A stretch of 64,000 nt of DNA from the NCBI RefSeq assembly GCF_000344685.1, contig NW_006920410.1:152919-216918 (forward strand), given 5' to 3'. This DNA comes from Gloeophyllum trabeum ATCC 11539 (Eukaryota; Basidiomycota; Agaricomycetes; Gloeophyllales; Gloeophyllaceae). Each line of letters begins with the position of its first letter. Positions within the stretch are counted from its first letter, which is position 1. A program made the position numbers and the translations under genes. This document shows, piece after piece, positions 23,497 to 35,215 of the stretch. Below the pieces are notes generated by a model. That model had not been told where the DNA came from. It ran no database searches and worked only from the letters and a program-made list of their open reading frames with translations.

Positions 23497-24859
23497 TCGA
23501 GTCGTTTGCTGCCTTGGGTTTGACACGATCCTCGCCTTTTGTACTCCAGGCGAAGTTCTTTCGTTACTCGTCGGCCTTCCGGAAAGCTACCTTTCCCTGA
23601 GCCACAGTTAGGCGTATCTAGCGGCCGGGATATCCTCCATTCCTTTACGGGGGTAAGTATAGGTATGGAAGAATTCATACTTCGAATCGGTGTCCTCGTG
23701 CCGGACATGCCAGAAAATTTTAGATGAATTCGGATTTTCCTATTGGTGAGCTGAGCTCACGCATCATCCGTCCTATGAGTCGGAGGGACAAGTCTGTCAA
23801 TTGTGCGTTATCCCCGGTGGCCTCTGCGAGTCTGGAATAGGTGCGTAGCCACATATCTGTACACACCTATGCAAGCAGAATCTCTGCCTCGCTGTCGACC
23901 AGTTTAAATCGGACGTTACAATGTACTATGGGTGCAGACTATTGGCCTAAACAATTGGGCTGCGCATGTGGTCTGGTATATGATACGTGGACAATACACC
24001 GGCCAATTGCTTCGTGCTACTGAACACCTGATAATTCTGTGGGCAGGAAGTCAGTATGATACCCAAAGCATGTAAGATGGAAACAATTCACCCTCATGCC
24101 ATCCTTCAGAGTCGTTAGATTAATATTATAGCTATTCGGTATATTGAGCATGCTCACAGTCTGATCTGCTGTCTACGGACCAGGGCCCTGCCAGGTCGAG
24201 GAAGCAGGATTACAATAATGCCTGTTACCCTTCCATTGCTTCATCTTAGTCGTTTGCTCTCACCTTCTGCATCTTATCAGGGTCTTCCCCGGGAACCTCG
24301 TTTTCCAGGCCAGAAAGCGCAGGAGATACCAATCTGAAGACATAAAAAGATGTCAATATACCACTGTGACAACCACTTGTAGGGAGGGGAAGTCCATTCC
24401 CGGTTCATATTGCTAGAGCAACAGAGCATCACCATAGCACTGTTGCGCGCTCCGGCTGGAGTCCGATTTATCGTGACTCTTCGTGCAGTCGAGTCTCCCG
24501 AAGTGAGGCGCGAGCACTCGACGAAGTCATGAAGGATGTGATCTGAGAGTATATCTCCGCCGCTATGCTTCGCCCCGACGTACTCGGCGCCTTCATAGCC
24601 TGCTGCCTCGCAGGCGAGCGTGCGCGCCGGCTGAGATAATAGACGCAAACAGCCAAAGCAGCGATGACCCGGGAGGATTTTACGTGCCTGGGCAGGATCC
24701 CTGCTCCATCATAGTCTGAGCCGTTTGGCGAGCATCATTTAATCACCTGCACGGGAGTAGGTGCATGACTCATCTCGACACAACTGAGCTGGCGAGGGCT
24801 GATGTTATACCTAGGTATTCACGGGGCCTCCACACCCTCGCCCAAGACACTGGCTGGAG
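23497..24859. other. Intergenic; upstream flank of the UbiA pseudogene
   Basis: The first 200 bp upstream of the pseudogene resemble, in diverged form, the 5' flank of the intact copy at 49703. Beyond that I see no gene or RNA. An open frame at 24277-24648 on the minus strand has no recognisable features. Confidence 0.45.
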
Positions 24860-25300
24860 GTGCCCAAGGCACTCAAGCTAAGTGCCCTTGACACTCATCG
24901 CAAGTGCCCTATGCACTTGTCGCAATTGCCCTAGACACTCCTTGCAAGTGCCCTAAACACTGGTCAGTAGTGTCTTAGACATCCCTAAATATCCAGGCGC
25001 TCAAAGGAAGTATCCAAGGCACCTGTGGAAAGTGTCCAAGGCACTCGCATGAAGTATCCCAGGTGCTCGCATATAGTGTTCCAGGCACTCTTGCGGAGTG
25101 TCCTCTATACCTTCACCCAAGACAATCGTTGAAGGAGCCGAAGATACTCATCGGAAGTGCCCAAGGCACTCGTTGGAAGTGCCCAAGACATTTGCTGGAA
25201 GTATCCAAGGCACTCCTCGGAAGTGTATCGTTGGAAGCATCCAAGACACTCACTGGAAGTACACAAGGCATTCGCAGAAAGTGTCTTAGACACTGATTGG
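24860..25300. repeat. 22-bp minisatellite, about 20 copies
   Basis: About 441 bp of head-to-tail degenerate copies of a 22-bp unit. The consensus is close to GTGCCCAAGGCACTCNNNGNAA, and the core GTGCC...GGCAC is itself an inverted repeat. The first five units are exactly 22 nt; a few in the middle are shorter or changed. Because 22 is not a multiple of three, the ORFs here are artefacts of repetition. Confidence 0.85.
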
Positions 25301-25517
25301 GCGATAGCTAGGATTCACGGCCCTGGTCAGAATCGAGGGATAGGCCTTCGGCCCGGGGGATATGCGTGTAAGTATGAGCATGACGTATGTCCGCCTCTCC
25401 TCGTGCGACGCTTCGTTTTCTCCGCGATTCTGACGACGCACTCTGCACTGCCCGATCTCTCTTTTCATTATTCACTAGCTATAGTAGAGGTTGATATCGG
25501 ACCGCAGGTGAGGTCGG

Positions 25518-25683
25518 AGGATGAAGTAAGCCTCAGATGAGAAGCATGCGCAGCGGGCCCCGACGAGCAGATCAGCCATGTTTCTAGGTGGGAGTGCTAA
25601 GTCAGGAAGGCAGAGGGATCGTTGATATGATTGACGCTGCTGCGCCAAGTACAGCACCGGGACGCGGGGGGCCTGTTTGTTCC
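25518..25683 (-). repeat. Dispersed block shared with 47475-47635 (inverted)
   Basis: Read on the minus strand this block matches 47475-47635 on the plus strand over about 160 bp, for example GGTGCTGTACTTGG and GATCCCTCTGCCTTCC in the same order. It lies about 2.0 kb from the start of the UbiA pseudogene, and its partner lies about 2.1 kb from the intact UbiA at 49703. Confidence 0.75.
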
Positions 25684-26883
25684 GAGATTTACTTGTGGTT
25701 GCCGCCAGCCGTATCATGATCAACTCCTCCATAAGACGAGTGAACTGCTCTTCAGCCTGGATAGGAAGTTATCCCGATAATCATAAGTACTATACTCATG
25801 CCGAAAGGCAGAGCTCAACGGCCCGAGGCTAGTGACCAGCCTTTGTACTATCCTACATGGCTAGCACCGGCGAGTATACCGTTCACGCAACCGGGGCGTA
25901 GCAGATGAGAATCGTGAATCGGGTCCGAGGAAGCCGTAGCCGCATCTCTCAGTGCCTGGTCAGAAGGGCGGTCCCGATTGGCCACTCGTTCTCAGTGCAC
26001 CCGGTGTGGGAAAGCTGCTACGGGAGGAGGTGGCCAAGGACCCAGGGGAGCGCGTCTATGGCTGCATGGCTCCGGGCAGATATCCAGATGTCCTGTCTTC
26101 GAGCAGTTAGTAATGCGGCATTAGAAAGGTATGAACCAGACTGAAATGCTCAATGAACGTGGTATAAATGAGAGGGTTCGCTTGGCGTACGAGATATTGC
26201 GGGCACGCGCACCGGCGATAACGAGAGGCATTGACAGCACATTGGGCGGGATAAAGTCAAGAGCCCGTAGAGTATGCCAAATATGAAAAGCAAGTCATCA
26301 TTTGGAAGGCGTGTAGTCTTTCGTGGCCAAGGATAAATGACGATCAGCTAAGAGACTTTAGCGAGCATGTGGGTGTCCTTCAAGTGGCGTTCCGAGCGAA
26401 GTAGAGGCCGCTCCAGTCGATATCGAGGAGATCCTCGGGGTCCTTACTACCAGCGACACCTCGGATTATCAGTGAGATGCTGCGTTGTGGCAGGCTTTGT
26501 GTCTTATTCCTCTTTCTCTTTACCCTCTGCGCAAAGAAAAGGAACTACTGTATAACATTCTCGCGCAGTTATCAGGCTTCGCCGCGAGGCGCTCCGTGCT
26601 ACCACGTGGTAGCTACGCAGTCACGCTGTGCGACGCGCGGACCGCCGAACCCACGTCGATTGCATCCACAGTATACGCTCAAGTGGTTGGTCAGGCGTGC
26701 CTGAACGCATACACTGAGCGTCCGCCAGCCTGTCCTCGACGCTCTGCTCCTCGTTCCCCACAGCGCTGGCCGCCCTTGCTAGAGCTTTTCGTTGCCGACG
26801 ATTTCAAGCTATTATTCCGCTAATTGCCTTGGCGTAATTCCACGACATATACCATCTCCCTGGCATAGTGCACGCCGCACCCG
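25684..26883. other. Intergenic, nothing recognised
   Basis: These 1.2 kb precede the UBP9-like gene. Short open frames at 26367-26823 show no motif and no splice pattern that joins them to the downstream gene. Confidence 0.45.
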
Positions 26884-29800
26884 ATGGCTATAGGAAAATG
26901 GACAAGGATCCAGTTCGGCGGGGCGAACAGCGCGGGGGCTGCCCAGTCGAGCAGCCAGCAGCAGGCAGCCAGGCCCAGCACAGGCACACCGGCGAAGGGG
27001 TCAGTGCATGTCATTAGCCCAGCGGATTGCAAGCAGTTTGGCTTGGAAAACGTGCGCCTAGTCTTACTCTTGGCTTTTATCTTTGTATGAGTTCATGACC
27101 GCCCCATATGCTATCATTATTTAGTTTGGAAACACTTGGTACGCTATTTGTTCTGGGCTTGCGTTATTTGACCTGCTGAGACTATTCCTTGCCTCGACCA
27201 GCTACGCCAACTCCGTCCTGCAAGCGCTCTACTTCTGCGCACCCTTCCGCGACCTCGTCATCCAATACCCCGACCATGCCGCCCCCACATACCCCGTCGC
27301 CCCGCCGCCGCCCGCTTCCTCACCCCCCGCACAGTCGCCCTTGTCCTCAGCCGCAGCCGCGCCGCAACCGAAGCGCCCCGGCACCTCCCAGCGCAAGTTC
27401 TCCTCGTCCAGCACGCCGCAGGCGGAGACACCCCCGACGCTCTTCAGCGCGCTGCGCAGCTTGTTCTTGTATATTTCCGGGAACCCGGCGGATAAGGGCA
27501 CCGTCGCGCCCCGCGCGTTCATCGATAAGCTGAAGGAGCTGAATGAGTTGTTTCGGTGAGAGTCTCGCTCTTTTCCGTTCCTGGATTCTTGCTTTTTCCT
27601 CTTTTTCTGTCTCAAAATCCCACCTTGGTGATTCATCACCTCTCTCTCACTTTCTTATGATGTTGTGCCCATGGGTCTGCTCTCTCGGTCACGACTTCAT
27701 TCTCTGTTCATCTTTCATCCAACCTTCAAAAGTCATCAGGGAGAATTTGGTGGGGTTGAAACCACGGATTTTGATCCCGGAATGGCCAATAGCTGTTCTC
27801 GATCTCACCGGTCTGCGCGCCGTTGGAGATATTTCCGAAAATTCTGTGGTTTAAATCCTATCGAACACGCTCTATTCTCTCAAAGAAAAGGCTTCATTCT
27901 CCCTCCCTCAATTCTTGCTTCATTGTCTCTATCTTTCCGCGTCGACTTCTCGTGCACGCTTTTACCTTCATTCTTCTCTTCCGTATGATCCTACCTCTGT
28001 TCTCTCGAGTTTAGCTTCGTTCTCCCTGACTCTCTCCTTCTCTCTTCCCCAAAAGCTTCATTCTGCTTCATTATCTGTCTTTTCACTCTCATTCTCTCTA
28101 GCCTTTGTTTTTTACCTTCATTCTCTCTGGCCTGATTCTAGCTTCGTTGCATTCTTTCATTTTATTCAGCCGCTGCGAGAATTCAGTATTCTGATGCTGA
28201 CCATTGCTTTCTGTGTGCTGTCCGAAATGGTATGATCTAGGTCGACGATGCACCAAGATGCCCACGAATTCCTCAACTTCTTACTGAATCGAATAGTGGA
28301 GGAGATGGAGGAGGACCGGAGAGCAGGGCTCGTCCCTGGCCCTTCAAAGGAGAATGGAAATGGGAACGGGCACATCGAGGACCGTGAGTACTGCGTCACT
28401 GTATCACTCTTGACCACTGGGCCTGTCTTGTCCTATTCACCGCTTATCCTGACGTATGCGTAGTGTCGACCTCGATAACAACCCTATCCTCCACCGCAGC
28501 GCCGACGATCACTTCCTCACAGCACATGTCAGCGCAGACACTCGTGCACAGGCTGTTCGAGGGCGTGCTCACGAGCGAGACGCGGTGCCTGACGTGCGAG
28601 ACGGTGTCCTCGCGCTCGGAGTCCTTCCTGGACCTGTCGATCGACATCGAGCAGAACTCGTCGCTGACGGCGTGCCTGCGCCAGTTCAGCGCGTCCGAGA
28701 TGCTCTGCCAGCGGAATAAGTTCTTCTGCGACAGCTGTTGCGGGCTGCAGGAGGCGGAGAAGCGGTTGGTGGTCATTCAGCCTCTTGTTCGATCGACACT
28801 GACTTGCCATGCAGCATGAAAATCAAAATCCTTCCGCCTGTGCTGGCACTTCATCTCAAGCGGTTCAAGTACCAAGAATCCCTCGGCAAGTACATCAAGC
28901 TGAGCTACCGCGTCGCGTTCCCGCTTGAGCTGCGGCTGTTCAACACGGTGGACGATGCAGAGCCGAGCGCGGATCGGCTGTACGAGCTCTTTGCGGTGGT
29001 CGTGCACATCGGGAAGTGAGTCCTCGCACTCCGTAAACACAATCGACCGTGGCTGACCCTTCCTCGCAGCGGCCCGCACCACGGACACTACATCACAATC
29101 GTCAAGTCGCGCGCACAGTGGTACGTGTTCGATGACGAGTCCGTTGACACTATCCGCGAGGCGGACATCCCCAAGTACTTCGGCGAGAACCCCGCGGGCG
29201 CGGCGTACGTGCTGTACTACCAGGCGGTCGACATCGACTTCCGCGCGCTCGGGATCAAGGTGCAGGAGAGCCAGAAGGAGGCGCGAGCGGAGGAGGAGGG
29301 CCCGGTCGTGCCGCCCGGTTTGGGCGGGGAGGATGCGCCTGGTGTGAGTATCAAGGTGACCGGGGCGGGGGAGCATGAGGACGGTGTCAGTTCCGCGCCG
29401 GGCTCCCCTGTGCCTATGTCGATGCAGCCGCTGAGTGTGCAGATACCCCCGCCCGGGAGCCCGTTGGCAGGTGAAATCAGCCCGAGCACGACGAGCGCTA
29501 GTACAACGAGTGGGCGTGACAGGGACAAGGACAAGGGCCGCTTCCACATCCGTCACTCGCCCAGCACGACGATCAGGCCGGATGGCACTGGGACTAGCGC
29601 CACGAAGCGGAAGGCCAGCGCGAGCGCGCTCGCCAATGGCGGGAGCTCGCGGCCGCCGTCGTCCCCCGGACTGGAGCACGTCGCGGTCGGGTTCGGGATG
29701 GGGATGTCGCCGCTCAGCCCACCGGTCTTGCCGCCGAGTTCGCCGAAGAGCAGCACAAATGGGTATGCATCCGGGAAGGAGAGGGAGCGGGAGCGTCTTC

Positions 29801-30672
29801 CGGAGAAGAAGCCGAGCACATGGTTTAGGCGGAAGAGCGCGCGCGTGGGCGGGGGAGGGGAGGAGGGCGAGAGGCCTGGCACGGCGGGCTCGGTCACGCC
29901 GATGAGCCCGAGCTCGTGGTTTAAGACTGCCGGGAGCAAGCACCAGCATCAGCAGAGTTCGTCGGATCGGCACCTTGGGTCGAGTCCTTCGTCTGGGTTC
30001 GACCGGACGGAGTCGATGTCGCCCACGCCGCCGGATCTGCTGGCGACGACGTCGAGCCTGGGCTCTCAGACGCACTCGCAGACGCATTCGCATAGCCATG
30101 CGAGCGCGAAGGTTCCGGATGTGCCGCCAGTCCCGCCACGGACAGACCTTCCCGCGCCGCCTCTGCTGTCTGCCGCTGCCTCCGTGCCCAGCTCGCCTGT
30201 ATCGCCGCGCAATCACATACCAAGAAGAAGCGGGAGCACGGCGAGGCGGAGACCGCTACCTGAGTTGCCGCTCCCTACGCCAGGAAAGATACCAGCGAGG
30301 CCATCCACGGCAGGCGCGACGCCGTCGCCCAGAGCAGCCCCGTCCGAGCCTATGCCGTCTTTGCCTCCGCTCACCCCTAACAGGTTGCGAGAGATTTCGA
30401 GAGAGGGCCAGGAGAAGGACGATCCCTATAGGCGGCGGCCGCAGTCGGCGCATGCGAATGCTGACTTCGACGCCCCAGGGATTATGTCACCGACGAACAG
30501 CTCTGGCACGGCCGGCACAACGTGGAAGCGTGCGTCGAGGAAGCTCAGCATCACCGGGACTATGCTTTCCTTCGGGCGCAAAAGAGACAAGGGGCACGAT
30601 AAGGAGAAAGACGTATCGTCGCCTCCGCCGCCCCCGAGTGCGTTCACGCCGCCCGTGGGGTACAGCAGTTAG
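26884..30672 (+). CDS. Ubiquitin hydrolase of the UBP9/UBP13/CreB (USP12/46) type
   Basis: A cysteine deubiquitinase, predicted 927 aa, from exons 26884-27051, 27125-27138, 27202-27555, 28241-28383, 28464-28764, 28815-29015 and 29070-30672. The Cys box [22 protein letters not shown] contains the nucleophile (residue 61); its codon is split TG|C after a 14-nt microexon. Then come [12 protein letters not shown], the zinc-binding pairs CLTC and [13 protein letters not shown], and the His box [10 protein letters not shown] (His near residue 400). In Aspergillus the homolog CreB works with the WD40 protein CreC in carbon catabolite repression. The last roughly 500 residues are a Ser/Pro-rich disordered tail. 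Intron 3 is 685 nt, over ten times the local norm. Confidence 0.93.
27556..28240 (+). other. Oversized pyrimidine-rich intron in the UBP9-type gene
   Basis: The donor after CTGAATGAGTTGTTTCG and the acceptor before GTCGACGATGCACC join in phase and restore the QDAHEF box. The intron is strongly CT-rich on the sense strand and carries degenerate copies of CTTCATTCTCTCT (near 27701, 27892, 28051, 28100 and 28126), so it looks like expanded microsatellite-type sequence. Confidence 0.75.
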
Positions 30673-31159
30673 TGTGCGCGGGGGGACAGCTGCAAGCGCC
30701 TATGGACGCTGGATGTGTTGACGTATCCCATCTCCCGTGATAGAGTGGTTGATCTTCGAAGTTTGCTGTTACTATTATGTTTATAGCACCCATTGGTTTG
30801 TGCTTTTTATTCCTGTAATCCCAGAGCGGGCTTGTTCTTGTAGTATCCTCTCTTTCGTTCATCTCTAGTCTCATCATCGTGCCATATTGCAAGACAGGGT
30901 ATTTGTATTCAATGCATTACATTACATGACATGAATTACAAAGTAACTAAAGGAGAGGCCTGTTAGATGCAGCGATGCGCAGTGCGAAAACGACGGTGAA
31001 TGATATAGCGATATCGATACAAATAAATTGAAAGGAGTGATCAGGTTCGATACGACAATGAACTGCGATAATGAGTGGACGGATGAATCGGAAGTCCGCA
31101 TTTCTGTAGCAAGCGAGGAACTGAAGATCGTAACATGTGCCTTTAAAACGTGGTTGAGC
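30673..31159. other. Convergent 3' spacer
   Basis: A 487-bp AT-richer spacer between the UBP9-type gene (+) and the F-box gene (-). It should hold both polyadenylation regions; nothing else is recognised. Confidence 0.5.
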
Positions 31160-33261
31160 TCAGACCCTTTCGCCCATAGGGTCTAGGAAATGTCACGTCA
31201 GACAACTGGCCATTGCAACTGACAAAAGCACTCACCGGTCCGCGGAGTCTCAGCAAAGTCAAAGATGAAGATGCGAGGGTCATCCTTCGCGCAGATGGCG
31301 ACCCTACCAATAGTCTCGTCCCAGGCTATAGTTTGAACACCCTGCTTCCTGAACCACTCCAAGTGATGTCCCGGTATTACTAGACTCGTTACCCACTTCT
31401 CACCTCGGTCTCCCTTTGCTTGAATAGGTGAAAAGCGGTGCCAGAAGTGCGTATTCTCCACGATATCTATATTCTCATCCGGCTTGATGTAGCTCCAAAG
31501 ATCTTTAAGAGGCGGGGCATCCGAGCGGTCGCCCGGTTCGACAGTCATTACCAAGGCACGCCCGTTTCCCGGAAGAATGACAGGAGACCCGAATATCCCG
31601 CCATAGTCGAACTTGTGCACTTCTTCGGCGGGGAATACGTACCGATGATCTGGATATAGCATGAGACGCTTGTCCTTCATATTGGAAGCATGACTGAGTA
31701 GTGGATCCATAAATCGCGGGTCGTCGTCGGGATTGACGAGCTCCGGCCGGACCTCGTATACACGCATCTCCTCGGGATTGTTGCATTTGACATAAACGTA
31801 TACCGTCGGAGGAACAAGGAACTTGTCATCTTTTACATCCAGTTGGCCAGAATTGTCGTCGTAGTAAGGATAATGCAGCTCCGATATGTGGACACTGCCG
31901 ACGTCGCCGTCTAACACCTTGGTCTCATCCCATTCAGCAAGGGCTCGCCGACTCTGAGTATACTCCATTCTGTACGTCTCGAACGAGTACTTGCGGACCA
32001 CCTTGTTATTCATGATACGGCGGGTCAGGCGCTTTACCACGAACAACGTCCTCTCGAATGGGATGTGCTTAAACGCAAGGATCGTTTGAACCTGTGAATA
32101 GAATCACCCATCGTATTAGAAGCTGACAACTGAGTTGAAGGAAACACCGACAAAGTAGTTATAATTGTGTAGGTCGGGAAGACATTCAATCTCATATGCT
32201 GGAGCATCCAGCACCGCTAGGTTCTTGATCAAAATAAAATTTGGTCGACGGATGAGGGTTACATGTGGTTGTCCGTCAAGGTGATCAAGTGATGGAGAAT
32301 GCAGCGCCGAAGTGGAGCGGGTAATGGCGAGCTTCTTGAATGGCGGAGGGAGGGCGTCCACAACGTCGTGATATGCCGGAGTACCCGGCATGAACTTGGC
32401 ATGCACGTCGACGAGGCGCTCCAGAGTCGCCAGGGACGTGAACATGGTGACATTCTCGTAATTGAGCTCGTCCTCGGGCATATCGTACTTACCCGAAAGC
32501 ATGGATGCGTCCCCTCCCAAGCCGTCGCGGTACTGTCTCCACGTATACGAGACGACGATGCCGTGCTGGTAGTTGATGTACATGTACTTGGCCGTGATTT
32601 CGAAAGCCTTCGAGGGTGTTTGGACCGTCGTGAGCGGATAGCAGCCCTTCCACCCATAGTCCAGGCCATAGAGCAGAATGTACCACTTATTGCGCGCGGC
32701 GTTGGACGCGGACGCCACGGCGTAATGGCCGCCCGGGAGGAAGGCGATGGTGTAGATCTGGAACCACGCGCGTATTTCTTCGATGTACCACGCCTGCGGT
32801 GCAAGGCCGCACCAATTTTTATCGAACGACATCGCGCGCGCAAGGATGCGCTCCGCCTCAATACCCCTCATGTTGCCGAAGTTGTGACGCGAGGTGGGCG
32901 GCAGAGGCGGGAGCGGGCCATGGTAGCGACGGAGGAAACGCTTCCAAATCACGCTCTCCATCGTCACTCTGTAGAGGGCTTTGTTGACCTGTGTGCAGGC
33001 GAGAAGGTCAACGTGCGAGCCGGGAGGGATGAACAGTCGTCGACGTACCGCTCGCAGAGTCAACACGTCTCGAAGTTCCAACTCCTCAAAAATCTCGTTC
33101 ACGAGTATGTCGATAGGCAAGGCATCCAGTGACCTGCCTGTCCTGCGCCGTGGCGAGGCGAAGAGTAGTGGGAGCGAGAGCGAGGGCAGCGGAATCTTGC
33201 TGAGGCAGCCGATGCCATCGCTGAGGCCAGTACTGAGGGCACGACGTATGAGTGCGGACAT
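31160..33261 (-). CDS. F-box protein
   Basis: An F-box protein, probably a substrate receptor of an SCF ubiquitin ligase binding SKP1. Exons 33261-33049, 32988-32152, 32091-31236 and 31182-31160 give 642 aa. The F-box is near residues 27-85: LDALPIDILVNEIFEELELRD, then after the first intron NKALYRVTMESVIWKRFLRR. The first intron (60 nt) stays in frame, which is why an unspliced frame runs through it. The rest is a long beta-rich region, perhaps a WD40/propeller-like receptor as in many basidiomycete F-box proteins; no substrate can be named. The last intron is my choice (GTGAGT...CTAG); without it the protein would end at 31198 instead of TDPMGERV. Confidence 0.85.
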
Positions 33262-35215
33262 CCAATAAGAAGGGAGACGACGCTTGAGCTTGAAGCTTGA
33301 CGAGAGTAAGAGGGCGGATGCAGCCACAGTACAAAATATGAACTTGGTCGGCCGCTGTTGACGTTTATTTGGGCATTGCCGCTTGATACCATGGGAACAC
33401 CCTTAACCACCTAATTCATGCATCGAATCCCAAAAATGAGCGGCGCTTGGTCCGGCGCCGGTCCATCCGTCCACCAAGCGCGACGACTATGGATCCATAT
33501 GGAACGAGATGGACGCATCGAGGTCCATATGGATCCATATTTTCGCTCTTTGGCTAACGATGTTCATCCTTATTTGGACAAGGGACGCTGGATAAACCCT
33601 CGAAATTGAAGATGATCAAAGGACGCACCCCTACTTTTACAACAATTACCAAATTGGGAACATAGGCCGTGGGAAGGCATAGCTGTGCAGTGGCCCTTGG
33701 CCCAGTAAGCTGCTGAGCATCCTCCTTCCGACCAGCACGCGAGATAAGGACAGTCGCCATGATTCTCCAAGCTTTAGAAGCTGCGAGTATCGTTGGGGTA
33801 AGCCAGGTGTGACCATTAGTGACCCTCACGAGCTCGGAGAAACGTCCCTGAGGTCCAGCCAGGGCGAAGCGGAGTCGTAGCGCAGTGGTGCGCCGCTTGG
33901 ATATGGATTGAGTTGGTAGACACCGATAGGTCGAAAAAGCGAGACGGCAGCCGACAGCAGCAGCGATAGCAGGAAAAGATTGGACGCATGATGCCGCACT
34001 TTGCTTGCAACCTCAAACGCCAACAGTCACTAAAGCGAAGTCAGGCCAGAGTAGTTACGTTTTGATACTGAACACCTCAGGCTCGCGGTACGTTGATCAG
34101 CTATCTTGCACTTGCACTAGCCAAGGCATATCAGGACGCCAATCCTGTGCAACACAGGCGCCACTGGTCCGCACGATCATATGTAACAAGAGACAAGCTA
34201 TCATCCAGGGTTAAGAACTGCCGTCGTGGAGCTCGAGAGAACGGGAAGTATCGCGCCAGTAGCGGCAGAATCACGCATACTAATGGCCAGGGATGGGTCT
34301 TCGGCGACTACACAGAGATGAACATGGACATAGTGAGCCCTTCCAAAAAGAGATCAGCAAGCGCCAGCGCGCACAGAACCAAGAAGTGGCTCCAAGGTAG
34401 GCTTGCGAAATAAGACTTAGTGGACGAGCAACTGTCTAGCGAGACGCTGTCCTTGCCACAGGACCCGACGTTCCACCTCGGCATGGGTGTCGCGTGGACG
34501 GCCGTTTCCAGAGGTACCTCCTTGGAAAACACAGTTCTGTTGGTGAGGAGAAGGATCGCAAGATTACAAGACATCCACATACGCCCCATGAGCAAAGGCA
34601 TACTAGCTCCCGGAAGCCATATGCACCGACTCTACACCAGACGGAAGAAGCTAGCTCTGGGGCGTGGGGCATGGCGCATACCCGAGTCGTTGGAACCAGT
34701 GCAACGCCCCACAAGTCGTCTTTTAGCAAGATTAACTGTTAGACAGTCGTAGACAGTGCTAGCCGTTCCAGTCATCAGCATCATCGTAGTCCGCATCTTC
34801 TATTCCGAGCATTGACGGTAGCATGAGTGCCACCTTGCATTCCGCAGCTACTGCAACATTAGCCATGTAATTGCCTGACCGCATCCTTGAGTTTTCGATC
34901 CGTACCGGTTGCTGCGCGCTCAAGATACTCGTAATGGACAGCATCTTGCCGTACCGTGGCTGAGGTGATAGAACTCAAACAGACCGCTCAACAGAACTTG
35001 ATTGAGAATGCAGATAGCATCCATTAGGAATAGCGCCAGCTTATACTTAGTATGTCAAGCAAAGGATGACGGTGGTGGGCAAAGAGAAACTGCACAGCCA
35101 TCAGACATAGCATGCCTTCATGATCACCACACCGCCTCTGGTCGTCTTCAAATATGCCAGATGTCGCTTTGGCAGCTGGTAACCCGCGTACATCGTTATA
35201 GTTCCATTCACCAGC
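33262..35215. other. Long divergent intergenic region
   Basis: Almost 2 kb between the F-box gene (-) and the membrane-protein gene (+). It contains a small cluster of GGATCCATATGG-type palindromic words near 33490-33541. No open frame here has a recognisable domain or a credible spliced extension. Confidence 0.45.

Noticed and set aside
24860..25300. CRISPR-like array
   Set aside because: The repeats are contiguous 22-bp units without unique spacers, in a eukaryotic genome. It is a minisatellite.
28777..30216. 479-aa open frame on the minus strand
   Set aside because: It is antisense to the Ser/Pro-rich tail of the UBP9-type gene and is Arg/Ala-rich, the usual mirror of GC-rich coding DNA. 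No domain.
32299..33132. 277-aa open frame on the plus strand
   Set aside because: Antisense to the F-box gene, whose exons and motifs are clear. Shadow frame.
32116..33327. Longer N-terminus for the F-box protein from 33327
   Set aside because: That start is GTG; the first ATG in frame is at 33261. The continuous frame also runs through a clear 60-nt intron.
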